The translations under genes and the position numbers were made by a program. Under the pieces are notes generated by a model, which saw only the letters and a program-made list of their open reading frames with translations, was not told where the DNA came from and made no database searches. This document shows positions 59,301-64,000 of a DNA stretch of 64,000 bases, piece by piece; positions within the stretch are counted from its first letter, which is position 1, and every line of letters starts with the position of its first letter. This DNA is from Streptococcus porcinus (GTDB taxonomy: Bacteria > Bacillota > Bacilli > Lactobacillales > Streptococcaceae), in assembly GCF_901542335.1 (NCBI RefSeq), contig NZ_LR594036.1, positions 2,046,001-2,110,000 of the forward strand, written 5' to 3'.

Positions 59301-59329
59301 AAAAACGTCACGACAAATACCTTGACTAA
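56309..59329 (+). CDS. LPXTG surface protein with a VWA-like domain and degenerate metal site
   Basis: This is a 1006-residue wall-anchored protein. A YSIRK-like signal (YKLRKLSIGLVSVG) ends near residue 32. A Ser/Thr/Asn-rich stalk runs to about 150. A VWA-like fold runs from about 180 (VIVLLDTSQKM, then FSQGEATF). A beta-rich part follows (about 610-800), then an acidic repeat-free stalk, and LPQTG at 968 with a membrane stretch and basic tail. In the metal motif DxSxS the last Ser is Lys210, and the usual Asp-Gly is Gln-Gly. An adhesin role is inferred. GGGAGA precedes the start. Confidence 0.75.
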   Translation: MKMINRKYKLRKLSIGLVSVGTVFMTTAVAAQESVNSNSTDSAQITASNTIDTPNNSLNNDSAEVSKTENNVTSSSLETTEKAKENLDEPQPLTSTQSNSNNTVTSNTESSETTSPQGATNDVEKVDVTSETIEVATYKVDNEQSDLTVTDGEGTDKLIKNRDGKNRDIFNIHREVIDNQDGTLNVTLSLNPKEIDKGAEVIVLLDTSQKMTQEDFKTAKENITKLVNTLTDKSHPHNARNSIRLINFYRKVNDPIELTTENVNNTLDQVWKNAKEDYDWGVDLQGAIHKAREIFNKEKQSGKRQHIVLFSQGEATFSYDIKNKSDDKHVKQNRVNEKITTSNPLFPWLPVFNHTNQNADMIKDLKQFATLAKELGVNGLSDIDTLLNTAGIGSVLLGNVLGGGSLTEYLTLKEYDSKALNENQFDYKTRIGEGYYHHSFSERKTKDMPYKNSLPGHLDKFFKKDNESAKTWFESILDAVSLTDYYNQAKKDALLKVLEYLFYKREYIYYNHNLSAQAEAKLARDEGITFYSFDVTDPNRVTNQHETDNHSEAYAKYLNTKAKEAKETSEKRNKKFDSYLKSMSENKDFLKDVNNPDKFKDILKNITIKDEFTDKVNVEKESWQFHSLTGNSKPKNTVEHKSANPGGWFSSSTKESLTWTISRDELKKAFEENQPLMLTYKLKIDKEKFKGNIRKKRDLSLLNSKEARSEKIISNTISYTINDQKANKQKLDDVTLTYSKEKLVKKIVNETKHEILTFKTQEFLDNTLPQGQKVLVTKGENGSITSEFQNTYLGDKLIDSKLLLKITKNPRHEVIKIGTKVETPASEDLNNQSVPIVITDHTQPDTIEQPSYTTTTEDLATERDHLIVGSQSDLLDSIEDTQVGMSGSNEETVIEEDTHPNLILHFDNEDPNSEAELPQDSTGEKDNNEDSQISMLEENEKVNHLLQITDKTTDQVPPILTATSDNQLPQTGDKENSCEAFFTMTALAIIGAAGLLNKKRHDKYLD

Positions 59330-59484
59330 AAGATAATAATGTAAGGAAAATTGCAGATATCTAACCGTCAAGTCATCCTGAATAGTCACTATCGTATACA
59401 GTAGATAATAAAAGATTCATGAGGAAATATGGTATTTACACTCTCTGAAGTCCTACCTGGCAGGGCTAAGTCCTTATAATCTTT

Positions 59485-59514
59485 ACCCTCCCGTCAATAC
59501 AGGAGGGTTTTCTT
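59485..59514 (+). terminator. Terminator downstream of the VWA gene
   Basis: ACCCTCC and GGAGGGT form a stem around a ten-base loop, followed by TTTTCTT. It lies about 155 bp after the stop. Confidence 0.7.
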
Positions 59515-59639
59515 ATCGTCGAAAAAGTAACCGTCAATCACTATTAGTCTCATCTTTTCAGCTTAACTTATGCATTATCAAAAAATTATATAAGCCTTTG
59601 ATTAAAATCCTCACTTTACAGGGTTGTCAAGCTCCCAAA

Positions 59640-59662
59640 AAACCAATCCTCTGGATTGGTTT
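59640..59662. repeat. Hairpin copy 1 (near-identical to the mutS terminator)
   Basis: AAACCAATCC and GGATTGGTTT form a perfect ten-base stem with a TCT loop. The 23-base unit differs from the copy at 59834-59856 by one base. Confidence 0.75.
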
Positions 59663-59664
59663 CA

Positions 59665-59703
59665 GATTGAAGAAAAAGTTCATTTTGGACAATTTCTTCA
59701 ATC
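59665..59703. repeat. 11-bp inverted repeat
   Basis: GATTGAAGAAA and TTTCTTCAATC are perfectly complementary, 17 bases apart, directly after hairpin copy 1. A third inverted repeat (AAACTCT/AGAGTTT with inner AGAAA/TTTCT) follows at 59728-59769. Confidence 0.6.
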
Positions 59704-59832
59704 ATTTTTCTTTATTATGAAAATCAAAAACTCTCAGAAACATTGGGAAATCAACATTTCTAAGAGTTTAATATTTTGTCATTTTACGCAAGTCTATTCA
59801 ATTTTTTATTTTTAGGAATTTGTCTACGTTCT

Positions 59833-59859
59833 AAAACCAATCCTCTGAATTGGTTTTTT
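59833..59859 (-). terminator. mutS terminator (hairpin copy 2)
   Basis: AAAACCAAT and ATTGGTTTT form a nine-base stem around a seven-base loop at the mutS stop, with T on the minus strand. Confidence 0.7.
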
Positions 59860-62407
59860 ATAATTCTTTCTTTAACTCATAAAGAACAGTCATTGCTTCC
59901 ATAGGAGTAAGATTCATGATATCAGTGGCTCTAAGTCTGTCAATAATAGCATCTTTAGAATCATTTGCAAAGAGGTCAAGTTGTTGACTATCACTGAACT
60001 CCTGAGCCACTTTTGTTGAAGTAGGGGCTAAGCTCCCTCCTTTTGAATTACCTTCTAGTTTTTCTAAAATGTGACTTGCTCTTGAAAGTAATCCCGCTGG
60101 GAGACCTGCAATTTTAGCAACATGAATTCCGTAAGACTTGTCCGCAGGACCTTCAGAAATTTTATGTAAGAAGGTTACTTCTCCTCCTTTTTCCAAAGTA
60201 GACACGTGGACATTTTGTAAACCTTGTAACTGACTTGACAGGGTTGTCAACTCATGGTAATGAGTAGCAAAGAGTGTTTTAGCCCCCACATGATTATGGA
60301 TATGCTCAATGATTGATTGGGCTAAAGCCATCCCATCATAGGTGGCTGTTCCTCGTCCCAGCTCATCAAATAGAATAAGTGAGTCTTGACTAGCACGCTG
60401 AATAGCTTGATTAGCTTCCATCATTTCCACCATAAAAGTAGACTGACCTGAAATCAAGTCATCCGCAGCCCCTATCCGAGTAAAGATAGCATCAAATAAT
60501 GGAAGATTAGCCTGCTCCGCAGATACATAGGATCCCATTTGAGCCATAATAATGGTCAAAGCTAGCTGACGCATATAGGTCGACTTCCCACTCATATTTG
60601 GCCCGGTGATTAATTGAATAGAAACTTGTTCTGTTAAACGAATACTGTTTGGAATATACTCCCGCACGCCCATTACCTTTTCAACGACCGCGTGACGCCC
60701 ATCTATGATACTAACCTCTTTATCTTGATTAAAGCGAGGGCAAACGTAGTGATTCTGCTCTGCAACTTGAGCTAAACTTTGCAAGACATCTACGGTTGCA
60801 ATGGCCTTGGCTAAGGCTTGTAATCGTGCAATATAAGTTTCCACCTGTGCTCGGACCCTCATGAAAATGTCATACTCCAACTGGGCTGATTCTTCACGCG
60901 CCTCTAGCATCTGCCCTTCAATTTTAGCCAGTTCTGCTGTGCCATATCGTTCTGAATTTTTCAGCGTCGCTTTTCTAAAGAAATGATCAGGAACTAGTGA
61001 TAGATTAGAATTCGTCACATGGAAATAGTAGCCATCTTTTTTGTTGTAATCAATTTTTAGATTATTAATCCCACTGGCTTGGCGTTCCTTACCTTCAATA
61101 TCAGCAATCCAACCGGTTCCTTCTTTCATCACCTTCCGATAGTGATCCAAACGCTCATCAAAGCCGGTCCTTATAATATTACCTTCACTAATGGTGGCTT
61201 GAGCATCTGGGTCAATAGCTGAGCGGATAAGGTTTTCTAGTTCTGGAATGGCATCAATTTGACCAACCAACTCTTCTAAGTCTGCGCTGGTCATAGACTC
61301 TAAAACAGCCTTAATATAAGGAACTTGAGCTAATGTCTGCCCTAATTGAAGGAGGTCCTTGGGGTTGACCTTCCCAAAAGAAACTCGACTGGACAAACGT
61401 TCAATATCATAGACCCCTTTTAAACTATCACTTAAATCTGCCCGCTCGATAAAATTATCAAGAAAGGTTTGAATAATCCTTTGTCTTTTTTCAATGGCCG
61501 CCTGATGAATGAGTGGACGATCTATCCAAGTTCGTAACAGACGCATCCCCATAGCAGTCTTCGTCTCATCCAATAGCCAGTAAAGACTCCCATGTTTCTT
61601 ACCTGTACGAGCATTTTCTAGCAAATCTAAGCTCGCTTTTGTGGCATAAGTCATCTGCAGATAATCTTTAATCTCGTAATGGCTAACTTTTTGCAGGTGC
61701 GAGAGTTCGCGCATTTGAGTTTGATTAACATAAGCTAATAATTTTCCCGCCACTCTCAGTTCAATCGGAGCTAGTTGCGAATTTAGCAGAGCCGAATCTT
61801 CATAGCTCTCATCACTATAGGACAAGAGCAAATTACTGTCTTGTTTTAACTGTTTTTCTTGATCGTCATTCAATTCAAAACCAAGGATAACCTCTTTAGT
61901 TTTTAAATTTAATATTTCACTGTTAAGGCTTGTAAAATCAGCCAAACTTGTTACAAAAAATTCTCCTGTTGCCAAATCCATATAGGACAAACCATAAGTC
62001 TGGCCATCATAGTCAATAGCAACTAAAAAGTTGTTAGCTGTGCTTGGTTTAGCAGAATCAACTACTGTTCCTGGTGTAATCACTTGAACAACTTCACGTT
62101 TGACCACCCCAACTGCTTTTTTGGGGTCTTCCATCTGTTCAGCGATGGCAACCTTATATCCCATTTCAATAAGAACATCAATATACTGTTGAGCTGAGTG
62201 ATGGGGCACTCCTGCCATGGGAATAGGGTTTTCAGCATTTTTATTGCGACTAGTTAAACCAATTTCTAGTATCTGAGCTGCTTTTACTGCATCTTCATAA
62301 AATAATTCGTAAAAATCTCCCATCCTAAAAAGCAAAAAAGCATCTGGATAATTGGATTTGATGTCCAGATACTGTTGCATTCCAGGAGAAATCTTAGGAT
62401 TGGTCAT
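59858..62407 (-). CDS. mutS: DNA mismatch repair protein MutS
   Basis: This is an 849-residue MutS that recognises mismatches. The N-terminal clamp has [11 protein letters not shown], the Phe-x-Glu mismatch-probing motif. The ATPase domain has Walker [10 protein letters not shown] and the DELGRGT motif. It starts 14 bases inside the end of the ylbF-family gene and closes the argR-ylbF-mutS operon. Confidence 0.98.
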   Translation of the reverse strand: MTNPKISPGMQQYLDIKSNYPDAFLLFRMGDFYELFYEDAVKAAQILEIGLTSRNKNAENPIPMAGVPHHSAQQYIDVLIEMGYKVAIAEQMEDPKKAVGVVKREVVQVITPGTVVDSAKPSTANNFLVAIDYDGQTYGLSYMDLATGEFFVTSLADFTSLNSEILNLKTKEVILGFELNDDQEKQLKQDSNLLLSYSDESYEDSALLNSQLAPIELRVAGKLLAYVNQTQMRELSHLQKVSHYEIKDYLQMTYATKASLDLLENARTGKKHGSLYWLLDETKTAMGMRLLRTWIDRPLIHQAAIEKRQRIIQTFLDNFIERADLSDSLKGVYDIERLSSRVSFGKVNPKDLLQLGQTLAQVPYIKAVLESMTSADLEELVGQIDAIPELENLIRSAIDPDAQATISEGNIIRTGFDERLDHYRKVMKEGTGWIADIEGKERQASGINNLKIDYNKKDGYYFHVTNSNLSLVPDHFFRKATLKNSERYGTAELAKIEGQMLEAREESAQLEYDIFMRVRAQVETYIARLQALAKAIATVDVLQSLAQVAEQNHYVCPRFNQDKEVSIIDGRHAVVEKVMGVREYIPNSIRLTEQVSIQLITGPNMSGKSTYMRQLALTIIMAQMGSYVSAEQANLPLFDAIFTRIGAADDLISGQSTFMVEMMEANQAIQRASQDSLILFDELGRGTATYDGMALAQSIIEHIHNHVGAKTLFATHYHELTTLSSQLQGLQNVHVSTLEKGGEVTFLHKISEGPADKSYGIHVAKIAGLPAGLLSRASHILEKLEGNSKGGSLAPTSTKVAQEFSDSQQLDLFANDSKDAIIDRLRATDIMNLTPMEAMTVLYELKKEL

Positions 62408-62747
62408 TCCTAACCTCCTTATTTATTTTCTCTTCGATTGTTTTTGTAATGTATTGTAATAAGTCACTAGCATCTTGCATTTTCTCTCGGTATTCTGTTA
62501 CCAAGGGCTGATCTATAATATTTTCTTCTAAGTTTTCAGCTAAGGTCAGCGACTGTTCGGCTGCCTGCTTCTTCTCTATTTTATCAAAAAGAATAGCTTT
62601 TTGCTGATTCTTTTTCATTTCAAAGGCCAAGGCAGTCAATTCAGGATTTTCCTTCATCTGATTATCAATCTGCTTGTATGCTTGTACGCTAGGATGTTTT
62701 TCAATGGTATCTAATAACTGCTTTAGGGAAGTATCATATGGGGTCAT
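62394..62747 (-). CDS. YlbF/YmcA-family protein
   Basis: This is a 117-residue all-helical protein ([20 protein letters not shown]) of the Com_YlbF family. In Bacillus the YlbF-YmcA-YaaT complex affects RNA processing and competence. This member has no clear Fe-S cysteines. It overlaps argR by four bases and mutS by 14 bases. Its role in streptococci is not known. Confidence 0.85.
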   Translation of the reverse strand: MTPYDTSLKQLLDTIEKHPSVQAYKQIDNQMKENPELTALAFEMKKNQQKAILFDKIEKKQAAEQSLTLAENLEENIIDQPLVTEYREKMQDASDLLQYITKTIEEKINKEVRNDQS

Positions 62748-63181
62748 ATACTTAGAGCCAAATCTTTTTCAAAACGCTCAGCAATATCTTCATTGCGACA
62801 AATAACTAGCAGCGTGTCCGCTCCTGCAACCGTACCTATGATTTCATCAATATCACCATTGTCAATCAGATTTGCTAAGACATCTGCTTCGCCTAGGTTG
62901 GTGTGGAGAACTAGCATAAAACCAGCACGATCAACTTTTAAAACGTAGTAACGAACATCTGGACTAAAGGGAGAAACAACTGGTTCTGACAAACTATAAT
63001 AGAGTTTTCCTTTTTCATTACGTAGTTTTAAGAGACCTATTTCTCTCAAGTCACGAGATAGGGTTGCCTGAGTAACACTAATTCCTTCTTTACTGAGAAA
63101 ATTTTTGATTTCTTCTTGCGTACCAATATGTTCTGATTGAATAATTCGCTTGATCTGATTTTGACGCTCAATTTTATTCAT
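62744..63181 (-). CDS. argR: Arginine repressor ArgR
   Basis: This is a 145-residue ArgR/AhrC regulator. The N-terminal winged helix ([16 protein letters not shown], then [13 protein letters not shown]) binds ARG boxes. The C-terminal oligomer domain contains [14 protein letters not shown], the arginine-binding region. It is divergent from argS with a 287-bp gap. An ARG-box-like sequence in its leader suggests autoregulation. Confidence 0.96.
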   Translation of the reverse strand: MNKIERQNQIKRIIQSEHIGTQEEIKNFLSKEGISVTQATLSRDLREIGLLKLRNEKGKLYYSLSEPVVSPFSPDVRYYVLKVDRAGFMLVLHTNLGEADVLANLIDNGDIDEIIGTVAGADTLLVICRNEDIAERFEKDLALSI

Positions 63182-63194
63182 ATGATTCCACCCT

Positions 63195-63210
63195 AATTGT
63201 ATAATTATCC
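63195..63210. promoter_or_regulatory. ARG-box-like sequence upstream of argR
   Basis: AATTGTATAATTATCC is a near-palindrome resembling the AT-rich Firmicute ARG box, 14 bp before the argR start. AT-richness lowers confidence. Confidence 0.4.
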
Positions 63211-63468
63211 TTTCAAATTATAACAAAAAAAACTTAATAATTCATTATCTTACCCTATATTTTTATTGACTATCATATTTTTCTTGTTCCAAAAACCTTT
63301 TAAAATCTACTTAACCCTTTTATTTTAAACTTTCACAATAAAAGCAAGTGTTAGATTCATCACATTTTTATATAAAATATAATGACAGTATAATTTATCA
63401 AATCATTTCTCGTTTATTTTAAGAAATTGTGTTAAAATGGATTGACAAACTATTTTAGGAGAAACAAG

Positions 63469-64000
63469 ATGGATACTAAATCATTGATTGCAAGTGAGAT
63501 TGCAAAAGTGGTTCCTGAATTGAACCAAGAGACTATCTATAATTTGCTTGAAACGCCAAAAAATTCTGACATGGGGGATATTGCTTTTCCTACCTTTAGT
63601 CTTGCTAAAGTGCTACGCAAAGCCCCTCAAATGATTGCTGCAGAGCTTGCCGAAAAAATCGACTCAAGTCAATTTGAAAAAGTTATGGCAGTTGGACCTT
63701 ACATCAACTTTTTCCTTGATAAAACCGCGATTTCAAAAAATGTGCTCCACGCCGTTATTGAAGAAAAAGCTGATTATGGTCAACAACATATTGGTGATGG
63801 CCAAAATATCACATTAGACATGTCTAGCCCTAACATTGCTAAGCCATTCTCAGTTGGGCATTTACGTTCTACTGTCATTGCTGACGCTATTGGTCACATT
63901 TACTCTAAACTTGGTTACAACTCAATCCGTATTAACCATCTTGGTGACTGGGGTAAACAGTTTGGAATGCTGATTGTTGCCTACAAACTTTGGGGGGATC
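63469..64000 (+). CDS. argS: Arginyl-tRNA synthetase, 5' part only
   Basis: The gene starts at ATG 63469 behind AGGAGAAAC and runs off the right edge; 177 codons are present. It begins [18 protein letters not shown]. The class I signature appears as [16 protein letters not shown] (HIGH-like GHL), followed by [12 protein letters not shown], typical of ArgRS. It charges tRNA-Arg. It is divergent from argR, as in other streptococci. Confidence 0.96.
   Translation, partial: MDTKSLIASEIAKVVPELNQETIYNLLETPKNSDMGDIAFPTFSLAKVLRKAPQMIAAELAEKIDSSQFEKVMAVGPYINFFLDKTAISKNVLHAVIEEKADYGQQHIGDGQNITLDMSSPNIAKPFSVGHLRSTVIADAIGHIYSKLGYNSIRINHLGDWGKQFGMLIVAYKLWGD

Larger units (their letters stand above)
59330..59857. 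other. Intergenic region between the VWA gene and mutS
   Basis: No gene is seen in these 528 bp. The region holds the VWA gene terminator (59485-59514) and three hairpins between 59640 and 59769. The first of these recurs as the mutS terminator. A 63-codon frame at 59624-59815 overlaps the hairpins, lacks a ribosome binding site and is not considered real. Confidence 0.6.

Noticed and set aside
59624..59815. 63-codon open frame downstream of the VWA gene
   Set aside because: No ribosome binding site, low complexity, and it overlaps the hairpin cluster.
59640..59859. Possible CRISPR array
   Set aside because: Only two copies of a palindromic unit, unequal spacing, and the second is the mutS terminator.

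Overview
The window is chromosomal DNA of a low-GC Gram-positive coccus of the pyogenic group of Streptococcus (relatives: S. pyogenes, S. dysgalactiae, S. canis, S. equi). This rests on gene content and order: ula, leuS and nusG; pbp2A with rpmG-secE; groESL and ctsR-clpC without mcsAB; ahpCF; rpsB-tsf; pepO; the treR/treP/treC locus; nrdD-nrdG; spxA-recA-cinA-tag-ruvA-lmrP-mutL; and mutS-ylbF-argR against argS. Three LPXTG surface proteins with YSIRK-like signal peptides fit the same group. The species cannot be fixed by reading alone.

Layout. 0-5 kb: ascorbate PTS (ulaA-ulaB-ulaC) and leuS. 5-10 kb: a GA-module surface protein, then nusG, secE, rpmG, pbp2A and a RidA-family gene. 10-17.5 kb: an RluA-type pseudouridine synthase, a TcaA-like membrane protein, a C69 dipeptidase and a large wall-anchored protein with an anthrax-lethal-factor-like zinc protease domain and G5-like repeats. 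17.6-23 kb: heat- and cold-shock genes with HrcA (CIRCE) and CtsR operators. 23-26.7 kb: a CPA1 antiporter, a broken dioxygenase gene, an integrase remnant and tRNA-Cys. 27-31.3 kb: ahpCF and rpsB-tsf. 31.4-39.3 kb: pepO, trehalose uptake and use, a broken VOC gene and yaaA. 39.3-44 kb: anaerobic ribonucleotide reductase operon. 44-54.7 kb: housekeeping and DNA-repair genes (spxA, recA, cinA, tag, ruvA, mutL). 54.7-59.8 kb: an accessory island with a DUF3267 protease, about 1 kb of AT-rich non-coding DNA and a VWA-domain LPXTG protein. 59.8-64 kb: mutS-ylbF-argR diverging from argS.

No complete mobile element or CRISPR array is present. The best leads are small. Four DnaA boxes lie in 52 bp between the convergent yaaA and nrdG. 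A 53-bp palindromic IS-end element with a 4-bp target duplication sits in the loop of the tsf terminator. Two NrdR-like boxes, 32 bp centre to centre, form the arms of a 20-bp hairpin in front of nrdD. A terminator-like hairpin lies in the short nusG leader. The yaaA promoter predicts a leaderless mRNA. Of the proteins, the wall-anchored M34-like protease and the VWA adhesin with a degenerate metal site deserve most attention.

All motif and coordinate statements come from reading the sequence by eye. No alignments or database searches were run.
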